The translations under genes and the position numbers were made by a program. The notes below the pieces were generated by a model. The model ran no database searches. It was given only the letters and a program-made list of their open reading frames with translations, and had not been told where the DNA came from. A DNA stretch of 64,000 bases. Source: Chloroflexota bacterium (GTDB lineage: Bacteria > Chloroflexota > Anaerolineae > UBA4142 > SHND01). The DNA lies in NCBI GenBank assembly GCA_029778615.1, contig JAKOPZ010000126.1, positions 1-64,000 of the forward strand, in the 5' to 3' direction. Of the stretch, positions 17,043 to 24,471 are shown piece by piece. Position 1 is the stretch's first letter, and the number at the start of each line of letters is the position of its first letter.

Positions 17043-17852
17043 ATGTCTACTCCAGTTCCTGAACCGACGAATGCTCCCAACACCGCCGCCCCGCTTTCGG
17101 CGAAAACACAAACCGTCAAAGGGCGCGGGCGCGTCCTCGTCTACGCCGGCACCGCAATCTTGCTCGGAATCATGGCAGGGACCATTTCGTTCGCCTTGAG
17201 CTATCCGTTAAACAAAGTCCAGGTGCGTCCGCTGGAAATGGGCGTGGATTTGTCGGCAGTGCTCGCACCCGTCATTATCGCCTCGCTGGGCGTCGAGCGC
17301 ATGATTGAAATGCTGTGGAATCTCGTCGAGAGTTACATTCGTTCCTTTGTCGCGTTTCTCGCGGGACGCAGTGAATGGCTGCGCTGGGCGAACGATGAAT
17401 TGACCGCCGCACGCGAACGGCTCGAACATCTTGCGCAAGAAGGCGACCCCACCGAACGCGTGCAGGACATGCTCCCGACAAGTCAGGACGCGCTGTCGCA
17501 ATTGATTGAACGCGCGGCAAATGACGTGGCGCTTGCCGAAGCGCGCCTTTCATCGCTCACCTCGACACAGCAATACCGCGACGCCAAACGCGTCATTTCC
17601 ATTATCACGAGTCTTGTGCTCGGCATTGTCGTCGCCACCGTCGTGGGCTTGCAAATGTTCGCGCTGTTGGGGATTGATGTGAATCCGCGCATTGATGTAT
17701 TGATTACGGGGATTGCGATTGGCACGGGCTCGACGCCGGTTCATTCGCTCGTCGGAATTTTACAGCAGGGCAAAGACGCCCTCGAAAGCGCGCAAAAAGC
17801 ATTGCACATTCGCAACGTGGAAAAAGTTCAAGATTTGGCGAATCAAGGTTAA
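17043..17852 (+). CDS. Membrane protein of unknown function with central helical domain
   Basis: The start is ATG 17043, because GGAGG stands 5 bases before it; a GTG at 17022 is upstream. The 269-residue protein has a Pro/Thr-rich N-terminus and a membrane helix (VLVYAGTAILLGIMAGTISF). A second hydrophobic segment follows (LAPVIIASLGVERMIEMLWN), then a charged helical middle (ANDELTAARERLEHLAQEGD). A C-terminal hydrophobic region follows (IISIITSLVLGIVVATVVGL and IDVLITGIAIGTGSTPVHSL). It may be co-transcribed with the upstream gene. I recognise no family. Confidence 0.6.
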   Translation: MSTPVPEPTNAPNTAAPLSAKTQTVKGRGRVLVYAGTAILLGIMAGTISFALSYPLNKVQVRPLEMGVDLSAVLAPVIIASLGVERMIEMLWNLVESYIRSFVAFLAGRSEWLRWANDELTAARERLEHLAQEGDPTERVQDMLPTSQDALSQLIERAANDVALAEARLSSLTSTQQYRDAKRVISIITSLVLGIVVATVVGLQMFALLGIDVNPRIDVLITGIAIGTGSTPVHSLVGILQQGKDALESAQKALHIRNVEKVQDLANQG

Positions 17853-17858
17853 TGTTAA

Positions 17859-17900
17859 AAAACAACAAGCGGAGCGCGTGCGCGCTCCGCTTGTTGTTTT
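17859..17900. terminator. Bidirectional terminator between convergent genes
   Basis: A perfect 20-bp stem (AAAACAACAAGCGGAGCGCG with its complement) has A-tract and T-tract flanks on both strands. It lies 6 bases after the plus-strand stop and 28 bases before the minus-strand stop at 17929, so it can end both transcripts. Confidence 0.9.
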
Positions 17901-17928
17901 GCGCACCAACGGCGCCGGGCACAAAAAT

Positions 17929-18507
17929 TTACGCGTCGTCATTTTCAACGTAAGAGGACAACGCGGCTTGTTCGGTTGTTGGCTCTGGCGCTGGCGGCAC
18001 AGTCAATGCTTCGCGATTCGTCACCGCAGGACCGAGCCACAACGCGGCAAGTTTGAGATGGTCGGCGTCCTGACTCGATGCCTGCTCGCCCAATTTGTCT
18101 GCCAACGCGGACAAAACCGGAATCGCTTCAAATTCAAAAAAACCTTCGAGCCCTTTTTGCCAATTCCATTCCTCTGCAAATTGCAGCCCCGCCATAGTTC
18201 CCGCCTGTTTCAGCAAACCGATTTGTGCCGCCGCCGCCTGCGCCCACAGCGCAATCACAAGCGCCGAAACCTGCGGTTGATTCGGCATCGCTTTTGCCAA
18301 CGCTCTGCGCTGACCAATCAAGTCCGCGCGAAAAAACGAACGCGCGCCGGGCACCGCAATTTTGTCAAATGCCGCGCGCGCGAGCGTCTGCAATTCGGCA
18401 GGCGCGTCTTTGATTTGCCGCGCCGCCATCGCCGCGACGAGCAAGCGATAATCATCGCGCATGTAATGATTCACCTCAATCCATTCGTGTAGATTCAATT
18501 CTGCCAT
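17929..18507 (-). CDS. Hypothetical alpha-helical protein
   Basis: ATG 18507 (MAELNLHEWIEVNHYMRDDY) is supported by AGGAG 8 bases upstream; the frame is open further to 18609 without support. The 192-residue product is mostly helical, with Ala-rich helices (LVIALWAQAAAAQIGLLKQA) and an acidic C-terminus. No signal, membrane segment or family motif is recognised. It is convergent with the membrane-protein gene and shares a terminator with it. Confidence 0.55.
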   Translation of the reverse strand: MAELNLHEWIEVNHYMRDDYRLLVAAMAARQIKDAPAELQTLARAAFDKIAVPGARSFFRADLIGQRRALAKAMPNQPQVSALVIALWAQAAAAQIGLLKQAGTMAGLQFAEEWNWQKGLEGFFEFEAIPVLSALADKLGEQASSQDADHLKLAALWLGPAVTNREALTVPPAPEPTTEQAALSSYVENDDA

Positions 18508-18636
18508 AAACACTCCTGCACTCTGCTCCGGTTCGAATCTGGCTCGCCGGGCAAAAAATTTTAACATGGCGCGCGGCAAGTGGCAAGATACGCGGCTCGG
18601 TTTTACCAATGAGCGGAATCAAGAAAAACTATCCTA

Positions 18637-18645
18637 TGCTATAAT
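18637..18645 (+). promoter_or_regulatory. Extended -10 promoter of the 1258-residue protein gene
   Basis: TGCTATAAT is a consensus extended -10 element 66 bases before the GTG start. No good -35 box is seen, as is usual for extended -10 promoters. Confidence 0.55.
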
Positions 18646-18711
18646 CGCCCCGCGATAAGCGTGACCGATTTGGTTTCTATGCATTGGCTCACTTTTTCCT
18701 CGAGGTGATGA

Positions 18712-21700
18712 GTGGTCCGACAACAGCCCAGTCCCCCTCCCCTTCCAACGCGAAATTTACCGCGCCCCCCCGCGCCCAAAGCCGATGACGCGCGTTATCT
18801 CGGACTGCCGCATTATTTGGTCGGGTTGGTGGACGCGGGCGGAGAGACGCATTTGCTCGGCGCAGGGAAACCGGGTTGGATTGTCGTGCGCGCCCAAGTG
18901 AAACCGCCCGAAGCCAGCGGCGACTATTCACACCTTGCGGACAAAGGACTCGGCGTCATCGTCGTCCTTGCCACCAACAGCGGGACGCAAGGCGCGTTCC
19001 CCAATTCGTACGATTATGATTTGTTTGCGCTGCAATGCGCCAACTTTGTAAAAAAATCCAAAGGCGCGCGCATTTGGGTTATTGGCAATGAACCGAACGC
19101 GGCGCGCGAACGCGCCATGTACGACGGCGCGGTCAATTCGGGCGAATTGATTACGCCCGAAATGTATGCGCGCTGTTTCAATCTCGCGCGCAAAGCCATT
19201 CGCGCGCTGCCCGGTCACGAACACGACTTCGTCGTCCCCGCCGCGATTGCGCCGTTCAATACGCAAACGACCTATCCGGGAAATCCTTCGGGCGATTGGG
19301 TGCGCTACTTTGCGGACACCTTGTTTCAAATTACCGCGCAGGGCGGCAACGCGGATGCGATTTCACTCCACGCCCACACGCACGGTTATGACGCGAATTT
19401 CATCACGAGCGATGCCAAAGGCGTGAACCAATTTCAAAATCGGCATTGGCATTTTCGCGCGTACCGCGATTTTCTCGCGGCGATTCTGCCGGCAATGCGC
19501 AACCTGCCCGTTTTTATCACCGCCGCGTCGCCGCTCGAACCGGGCTGGACGAATGCGAATCGCGGTTGGATGAACGCGGCGCTCACCGAAATCAACAGTT
19601 GGAACTCCAACGCCAACAATCAGCCGATTCAAGCCGTCTGCTTTGCGCGGTGGCAGGCGCTTCCCGGCGACCCGCCCGGTTGGGGTCTCGCCGATAAACC
19701 GCAAGCGGTCAATGATTTGCGCGTCGCGCTGCAAAATGATTTTCGCCTGCGCTGGCCCGGCTTGCCTCCGACACCCGATTTTCAGGCGCAGTGGATTAAC
19801 GTGCTCAACGTTCCACAAAATCAATTGACCACGAATGAGAGCATCAGCGGACGGATTGTATTGAAAAATGTCGGCGCGAAAGCGTGGCTCGCCGCAGGCG
19901 CGAATCCGATTCGCTTGAGTTATCGCTGGTACAACGCGCAAGGCGTCGAAATTCCCCTTGCGCCCGCTGCCGAACATTTTTCGCTCGCCCAAAACGTTTT
20001 GCCCGGACAAACCGCGATTGTCGAAAATGTGAAACTGCGCGCACCGCAGTGGCAAGGTGAATATGTCGTCAAGTTCGATTTGATTCAAGAAGGACATGCG
20101 TGGTTCAGCGCCTTTGGTTCGCCGACACGCGACGTGCGCGTCACAATTCAAGCGCCGCCGTATGCCGCCGATTGGGAAAGCGTAATGAACGTTGGCGAGA
20201 AAGGGCTGGCGCTCAATGCCAACACCATTGGCACCGTCACAATCAAAAATCTGGGTTCGCGTACGTGGCACAAAAGCGGACCCAATCCCATCCGCCTTGG
20301 TTATCGTTGGTACAACGCGCAAGGCGTACAAGTCCCCGTCAATCCGTACGCGGGCAATTTTGAAATGGACGTGGATACGCCGCCCGGCAGAACGGCAACC
20401 TTTAGCAATGTTGTTTTGCGCGCGCCGCATTACGAAGGCACCTTCACCTTGCGTTGGGATTTGGCGCACGAAGGCGTAACGTGGTTTAGCCAACAAGGCG
20501 TCGAAACCTACGACCAACTGGTCCAAGTCTTTACGCCGATTCCCGATTACGCGGTCAAATGGGTGAACCTATTTCTGGATGTGCGCGGCGCGCTCGAACC
20601 GAACGAGACCATCACGGGAACTGTGACCGTTCAAAACATCGGCGCGAAAACATGGAACGCATCGGGCGAAGCGCCGGTCAAACTCGGTTATCACTGGTAC
20701 GACGTGGATAACAACAGCGTCACGCTCGCCGCGTATCCGGGAAATTTTTCACTGCGCGAGGATGTGCCGCCGCAAGGGATGGCAACATTTGAAAACGTGG
20801 TCGTGCGCGCGCCGATTCCGCAAGCGAAATATAAACTCGCCTTTGATTTGAACCACGAAGGCGTGACATGGTTTTCTGCGGCGGGCGCGAAACCGTTTGA
20901 AGCACAAGTGTCCGTGAAAACGGACGCGCCGCCGTTCGTCGCGCAGTTTCAGGAAATTTTCGCGATTCCGCAAAATCAAATCACCGCCGGTGAAACCGTG
21001 AGCGGCAGAGTGGTGGTAAAAAACACGGGCGCGGAAATTTGGGAGGCAGAAGGCGAGACGGCGGTACAGCTCGGTTATCGTTGGTTCAACCTGATTGGCG
21101 ATGAGGTTCCCGCGCCCACCGACCCGGGTCCGCGCGTCTTGTTGAATGATGTTGCGCCGCGCGAGAATGTGACCTTTGACAACGTTGTGATTCACACCCC
21201 CACCGCGCCGGGCGATTACACCTTGCGGTTCGATTTGCGGCGCGGCGCGGAATGGTTTTCTTCCAATGCGGCGGAAACCCAAGTCCGCATCAAGCCCCCC
21301 CCCCTCGAATGGGGCGCGCAGTTTATCGCACACAATACGCCCGCGCACCTTACGGTGGGACAAACGGTGGACGTGGCATTGCGCATTGTCAATGTCGGCA
21401 AACGCACGTGGCAGACCGACGGCGCGCATCCGGTGCATATCACGTATCAATGGTTCATCAGACGAACTCCGTCTGACGCGAATGGCGCGCAAATGTTTGA
21501 TGTCCAAGAGCTGCGGACTGCCCTGCCGCACCCTGTCAAGCCGGATGACCAAGTGGATTTCACCGCCTCGCTCGCCGCACCGAACGCGCCGGGCGTGTAT
21601 CAACTGCATTGGGATTTGATTGCGGAAGGCATCTCATGGTTCGCGGACGGCGGCAATCCCGCGCTCGTCCTGCCCATCAGCGTTACGCTGACACCCAACG

Positions 21701-22488
21701 CGACAACTTTGTGGCGCGCTGAAGCGAGTCACAACGGCGCATCGGCGATTCTCGCAATTGACGGCGACCTTGGTTCGTTTTGGACCAATCAAGCGCGACA
21801 AACGCAGGGGATGTGGTTCCGCGTAGATTTCGGCGAGGCGCGCTTGATGGACGGCATCGCGTTTCGTTCGCCCGGACATGGGCATCCGTTTGCGTACACG
21901 GTGCGCGTTTCGCATGACGGAAATTTATGGCGGACGGTTTGGGCAATCGCGCAGGGCAATTCGCGCGATGTGGTCGCCATGTTCGCGCCGTTTCAGGTGC
22001 GTTACGCGCAGATTGATTTGCTCGCGCCGCACGACGAAGAATGGATGATTAGCGAGGTGCAAATTCATCCGTGCCCCGCATGGAGCGCGACCGCGAGCAT
22101 CAACAATGATTACGCGCACAACGCGATTGACGACAATCCGACCACCGCATGGACGAGTGTGGAACCGCAAGCACCGAACATGTGGTTTCAACTCGACCTT
22201 GGACGTGTGGAAAGCGTAAGCGGTTTGCGTTTAACGCCGCCAAAAGATGAAATTCCAAACGGTTATCGCGTGAGCATTTGGAATCAACAGGCGGGGGGCT
22301 GGCAAAAAATCGCGGAAAAACAAAACAATACCGAAGCCATCAACATTTCGTTTGCGCCTGTCCAAACTCAGTTTCTCAACATTCAGCTCTTGCAGCCCGG
22401 CGAACTGCCCTTTGCGATTCGCGAAGCGCGCGTGACGAAAGCGATGACCGAGTGGATTGGACCGATGCGCGCGCCGACGCGCAAATAG
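18712..22488 (+). CDS. Large multidomain protein: glycosidase-like barrel, five Ig-like repeats, two discoidin-like domains
   Basis: A 1258-residue protein starting with GTG after CGAGGTGATGA. Residues 30-340 resemble a clan-A TIM barrel: VIGNEPN near 122 gives an acid/base Glu, but the later strand is LPVFITAASP where active enzymes have TE, so the nucleophile may be absent. Five repeats of about 125 residues start near 355, 480, 608, 739 and 862. Each carries NxGxxxW, then RWYN or HWYD, PPG or PQG, and a final ligand-like LxxEGxxWFS; they resemble NBR1/CARDB-type Ig folds. Two F5/8 type C-like modules start near 993 and 1120 (ASHNGASAILAIDGDLGSFW; NDYAHNAIDDNPTTAW). No signal peptide is visible. 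It probably binds polysaccharide; whether it is exported is unclear. Confidence 0.7.
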   Translation: MVRQQPSPPPLPTRNLPRPPAPKADDARYLGLPHYLVGLVDAGGETHLLGAGKPGWIVVRAQVKPPEASGDYSHLADKGLGVIVVLATNSGTQGAFPNSYDYDLFALQCANFVKKSKGARIWVIGNEPNAARERAMYDGAVNSGELITPEMYARCFNLARKAIRALPGHEHDFVVPAAIAPFNTQTTYPGNPSGDWVRYFADTLFQITAQGGNADAISLHAHTHGYDANFITSDAKGVNQFQNRHWHFRAYRDFLAAILPAMRNLPVFITAASPLEPGWTNANRGWMNAALTEINSWNSNANNQPIQAVCFARWQALPGDPPGWGLADKPQAVNDLRVALQNDFRLRWPGLPPTPDFQAQWINVLNVPQNQLTTNESISGRIVLKNVGAKAWLAAGANPIRLSYRWYNAQGVEIPLAPAAEHFSLAQNVLPGQTAIVENVKLRAPQWQGEYVVKFDLIQEGHAWFSAFGSPTRDVRVTIQAPPYAADWESVMNVGEKGLALNANTIGTVTIKNLGSRTWHKSGPNPIRLGYRWYNAQGVQVPVNPYAGNFEMDVDTPPGRTATFSNVVLRAPHYEGTFTLRWDLAHEGVTWFSQQGVETYDQLVQVFTPIPDYAVKWVNLFLDVRGALEPNETITGTVTVQNIGAKTWNASGEAPVKLGYHWYDVDNNSVTLAAYPGNFSLREDVPPQGMATFENVVVRAPIPQAKYKLAFDLNHEGVTWFSAAGAKPFEAQVSVKTDAPPFVAQFQEIFAIPQNQITAGETVSGRVVVKNTGAEIWEAEGETAVQLGYRWFNLIGDEVPAPTDPGPRVLLNDVAPRENVTFDNVVIHTPTAPGDYTLRFDLRRGAEWFSSNAAETQVRIKPPPLEWGAQFIAHNTPAHLTVGQTVDVALRIVNVGKRTWQTDGAHPVHITYQWFIRRTPSDANGAQMFDVQELRTALPHPVKPDDQVDFTASLAAPNAPGVYQLHWDLIAEGISWFADGGNPALVLPISVTLTPNATTLWRAEASHNGASAILAIDGDLGSFWTNQARQTQGMWFRVDFGEARLMDGIAFRSPGHGHPFAYTVRVSHDGNLWRTVWAIAQGNSRDVVAMFAPFQVRYAQIDLLAPHDEEWMISEVQIHPCPAWSATASINNDYAHNAIDDNPTTAWTSVEPQAPNMWFQLDLGRVESVSGLRLTPPKDEIPNGYRVSIWNQQAGGWQKIAEKQNNTEAINISFAPVQTQFLNIQLLQPGELPFAIREARVTKAMTEWIGPMRAPTRK

Positions 22489-22517
22489 CCGATAGGAAAT
22501 TGGTACGGCGGAAATTC

Positions 22518-22563
22518 AAAGCGAACAGGTGTACGCCCCAGAGCGTGCGCCTGTTCGCTTTTT
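22518..22563 (+). terminator. Terminator after the large multidomain gene
   Basis: AAAGCGAACAGGTGTACGC pairs with GCGTGCGCCTGTTCGCTTT, with two G-U pairs and a 6-base loop, followed by a T-run, 30 bases after the stop codon. Confidence 0.85.
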
Positions 22564-22661
22564 GTAAGCAAATTTCTTGTAGTGATATTACGATTCGCTT
22601 ACTATACGCATTTTCCGATTGCGGATAGCCATGTCACTGCAACAATCACCTGTTTTCCTTG

Positions 22662-22667
22662 TATAAT
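22662..22667 (+). promoter_or_regulatory. -10 box of the small secreted protein gene
   Basis: TATAAT at 22662-22667 is preceded by TTG and implies a leader of roughly 105 bases before the ATG at 22781. A -35 box is not clear. Confidence 0.45.
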
Positions 22668-22700
22668 TTCCAATGAAATGTGCGATTGCGGCATGTTTCA

Positions 22701-22749
22701 GACAAGGGTTTGAATTTCTTGTCCGACCCCTCAAGCAAGAAATTCAAAC
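22701..22749 (+). promoter_or_regulatory. 5' leader with two mutually exclusive hairpins
   Basis: GTTTGAATTTCTTG (22708-22721) pairs perfectly with CAAGAAATTCAAAC (22736-22749). The smaller hairpin GACAAG (22701-22706) with CTTGTC (22718-22723) uses part of the same strand, so the two exclude each other. The region lies between the promoter and the ribosome site of the small secreted protein gene. Confidence 0.5.
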
Positions 22750-22780
22750 GCGTAAATTCTACCAGAGGAGGTGAGACGTT

Positions 22781-23080
22781 ATGAAGCGAGCATTGTTTGT
22801 CTTTCTGGCGGTGGCGATTTTGTTGACCGTGATTGCCCCGCTGGCAACGACGGCAAAGGCGGACGGTCCGTGGGGCTATGGTTACGGATACGGTTACGTC
22901 TATCCGGGTTCGGGCTATAACAAAGTCTGTATGTACAGTTACTGGAACTGTTCGTACCGCTTTGTCCCGCCGTATCCGGTTTCGGGCTATTACCAATATC
23001 CGTACAACACGTACTATCGCCAAAACACCCCGTACTACAATCCCAATTGGTGCACACCCGGTTTGTACTGCGGTTATTAA
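22781..23080 (+). CDS. Small secreted Tyr/Gly/Pro-rich protein
   Basis: The 99-residue product has a clear Sec signal peptide (MKRALFVFLAVAILLTVIAP, cleavage probably after AKA near residue 28). The mature part of about 70 residues has some 20 tyrosines (YGYGYGYVYPGSGYN, YYQYPYNTYY) and four cysteines (VCMY, NCSY, WCTP, YCGY) that could form two disulfides. GAGGAGGTGA lies 6 bases before the ATG. It is transcribed alone with a structured leader. Tyr-rich secreted peptides can be surface or matrix components; no family is recognised. Confidence 0.7.
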   Translation: MKRALFVFLAVAILLTVIAPLATTAKADGPWGYGYGYGYVYPGSGYNKVCMYSYWNCSYRFVPPYPVSGYYQYPYNTYYRQNTPYYNPNWCTPGLYCGY

Positions 23081-23203
23081 TTCACCTTACGCATGTCATT
23101 TCGAACCCCTCAATCCTTCGGGGTAAACTCTGTGAGAAATGTCAGTTTTTTCCACCGAGATTTCTCGCAAGACCGCTCGAAATGACAATTCTGCGTAACA
23201 TGA
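23081..23203. mobile_element. MITE family B, copy 1 (123 bp)
   Basis: The element is bounded by an 8-base target duplication GTTATTAA (23073-23080 and 23204-23211). The ends TCACCTTACGCA and TCATGTTACGCA form imperfect inverted repeats around the shared core TGTCATTTCGA. An inverted copy of the same length lies at 28825-28947. The left duplication contains the TAA stop of the secreted-peptide gene, so the gene is unharmed. It encodes no protein. Confidence 0.85.
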
Positions 23204-23254
23204 GTTATTAAATCTACCGTCCCGAACAGGGGCAAAATGCCACTCGCAAGAATG

Positions 23255-23288
23255 CAACCGCCGAACACCCTCGGCGGTTGTTTTTTTT
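23255..23288 (+). terminator. Intrinsic terminator
   Basis: CAACCGCCGA pairs with TCGGCGGTTG across a 6-base loop and is followed by eight T. It probably ends the secreted-peptide transcript beyond the inserted MITE. Confidence 0.85.
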
Positions 23289-23414
23289 GTGGAGACTGTT
23301 TGGGATTGCGGTGCGTCTCCTAATCCCACGCGTGCGATTTTTTTTACAGGCAGAGATTTTTTGTGCGCTTGCAAGAATAAGACAAGAGTACGTGCGAATG
23401 TATCGGTTTTTTGC

Positions 23415-23443
23415 TTGACAAGCATTTTGATTCGTGATATACA
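23415..23443 (+). promoter_or_regulatory. Strong promoter of the c-di-AMP riboswitch transcript
   Basis: TTGACA (23415-23420) and TATACA (23438-23443) are spaced by exactly 17 bases. Transcription would begin near 23450, about 32 bases before the riboswitch P1 stem. Confidence 0.8.
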
Positions 23444-23481
23444 ATTTTTGCGACGTGAGTGTCGTCTACAATCGAATATTT

Positions 23482-23623
23482 CTTGTCAGCCGAGTCTCTG
23501 AGACAGGTCAGAGAGCGGAGGAACCACTTACGGGGTGAATTGCGAATCCAAAAAACCGATTCCCAAGGAACATCTTTCAGTTCTAACCCGACAGCTAACT
23601 TCGTAGGCAGTGAAAGGGACAAG
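23482..23623 (+). ncRNA. Cyclic di-AMP riboswitch (ydaO/yuaA class)
   Basis: The conserved core is visible: AGCGGAGGAACCACTTACGG, then GGGGTGAAT, and AACCCGACAGCTAACTTCGT followed by AGGCAGTGAAAGG. These match the GGAGGAACC, GGGGUnAAU and CCGACAGCUAACnnCGnAGGC segments of the ydaO class. The closing P1 stem is CTTGTC (23482-23487) with GACAAG (23618-23623). In this class c-di-AMP binding usually turns expression off, mostly of wall-hydrolase, potassium or osmolyte genes. A terminator follows 12 bases later. No protein gene is apparent between it and tRNA-Phe, so its target is unknown. Confidence 0.85.
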
Positions 23624-23634
23624 TCTGGAGCCGT

Positions 23635-23663
23635 GACCACAGATTTGACCTGTGGTCTTTTTT
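23635..23663 (+). terminator. Expression-platform terminator of the riboswitch
   Basis: GACCACAG pairs with CTGTGGTC across a 7-base loop and is followed by six T. It begins 11 bases after P1, where c-di-AMP-controlled termination is expected. Confidence 0.85.
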
Positions 23664-23727
23664 GTTTGGACGGTTTTTCGTCCGCGACGCGGGCGCGCGT
23701 CGGCGCAAGCAACAGAATTGAGAGCAT

Positions 23728-23761
23728 GGGCTGTGACTTGACCAAGTCGGCAGCCCTTTTT
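23728..23761 (+). terminator. Second terminator-like hairpin downstream of the riboswitch
   Basis: GGGCTG and CAGCCC close a stem whose inner part GACTT/AAGTC also pairs, followed by five T. It lies about 65 bases after the first riboswitch terminator. Confidence 0.6.
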
Positions 23762-23885
23762 CTTTCAGACGCACGAGTGAGGATTGACCTCACCGGCACG
23801 TTTACAACGCACTTCTTCTCCTCCTTTTCGAAAGGTTATCTCCTCGCATCGGCGTCTGTGTGGGGAGATAACCGCGACCGCAAGC
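23762..23885 (+). ncRNA. Possible structured RNA of unknown class
   Basis: Between two terminators lie GTGAGG/CCTCAC (23777-23782/23788-23793) and a 10-bp stem GGTTATCTCC/GGAGATAACC (23834-23843/23864-23873). The loop of the latter contains GCGTCTG (23852-23858), complementary to CAGACGC at 23766-23772, which would form a pseudoknot. No convincing protein frame covers the region. Pairings were found by eye, with no covariation test, so the call is tentative. Confidence 0.35.
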
Positions 23886-23936
23886 CGCGCTGCTTGGTTC
23901 ATCCACGGTGATGAACCAGCAGCGCGATTTTTTTTT
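23886..23936 (+). terminator. Strong terminator ending the riboswitch region
   Basis: CGCGCTGCTTGGTTCATC pairs with GATGAACCAGCAGCGCG, with one bulged T and a 6-base loop, followed by nine T. Confidence 0.9.
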
Positions 23937-23962
23937 GACAGCGCGCCCAAACTGAATACAAT

Positions 23963-24102
23963 ACCTAATGTGCAACACTTTTGTCATTTCGAGCGGAGCG
24001 AGAAATCTCGCAAGGCGCGAATGAGATTTCTCGCAAAACTTGTCCCGAAGCATTGAGGGAACGGCTCGAAATGACATTTGTCCCGCGAAAGAGTTGCACA
24101 TT
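23963..24102. mobile_element. MITE family C (about 140 bp) next to tRNA-Phe
   Basis: The ends AATGTGCAAC and GTTGCACATT are perfect inverted repeats of 10 bases. Inside are the TGTCATTTCGAGC core in both orientations and a GAGATTTCTCGC palindrome, as in families A and B. Flanks GAATACAAT (23954-23962) and GAGTACAAT (24103-24111) agree in 8 of 9 bases, consistent with an older target duplication. The right flank contains TACAAT, which may be the tRNA -10 box. Confidence 0.7.
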
Positions 24103-24122
24103 GAGTACAATGTCCGTTGCGC

Positions 24123-24195
24123 GCCGAGATAGCTCAGTTGGTAGAGCATGCGGCTGAAAACCGCAGTGTCCGCAGTTCGATTCTGCGTCTCGGCA
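24123..24195 (+). tRNA. tRNA-Phe (GAA)
   Basis: The 73-base cloverleaf has acceptor stem GCCGAGA/TCTCGGC, D arm GCTC...GAGC, anticodon stem TGCGG/CCGCA with loop CTGAAAA (anticodon GAA), T arm CGCAG TTCGATT CTGCG, and discriminator A. CCA is not encoded. Confidence 0.96.
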
Positions 24196-24200
24196 TTTTT

Positions 24201-24233
24201 GGATGGTGTGAGGTCACACCATCCATTTTTTTT
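24201..24233 (+). terminator. Terminator of tRNA-Phe
   Basis: GGATGGTGTGA pairs with TCACACCATCC and is followed by eight T after an A. It starts 6 bases after the tRNA. Confidence 0.9.
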
Positions 24234-24471
24234 CGCACTGGCGTTGCGTTCGCATTGAAAGGATTGTACAAACCGGACTGTGCGACACTCTTTCATATCA
24301 CACCGCGCGCAACAGCAACTTGCCCCAATTTTTTCGCGTTGTTCCGAGCCGTAACTTTTGTTATAATCGCATCGTAGGATACTGCGTGCGGACAAACGCG
24401 CAGGGTGGCGCAACGAACGCAAAACGTAAAAATTATTTTCCCCCGGTCAAATGGTTCCCAAGGAGGCGCTC

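Noticed and set aside
19363-20526. Long minus-strand reading frame (387 codons) opposite the 1258-residue protein
   Set aside because: It is a GC-bias shadow: no start context, no recognisable motif, and the plus-strand frame has clear repeated domains.
23459-23911. 150-codon plus-strand frame across the riboswitch
   Set aside because: It runs through the aptamer and two terminators and resembles no protein; the RNA signals explain the conservation better.
23081-24102. Repeated TGTCATTTCGA units as a possible CRISPR array
   Set aside because: Copies are far apart, inverted, of 123-154 bp with target duplications; no regular repeat-spacer pattern or cas gene exists.
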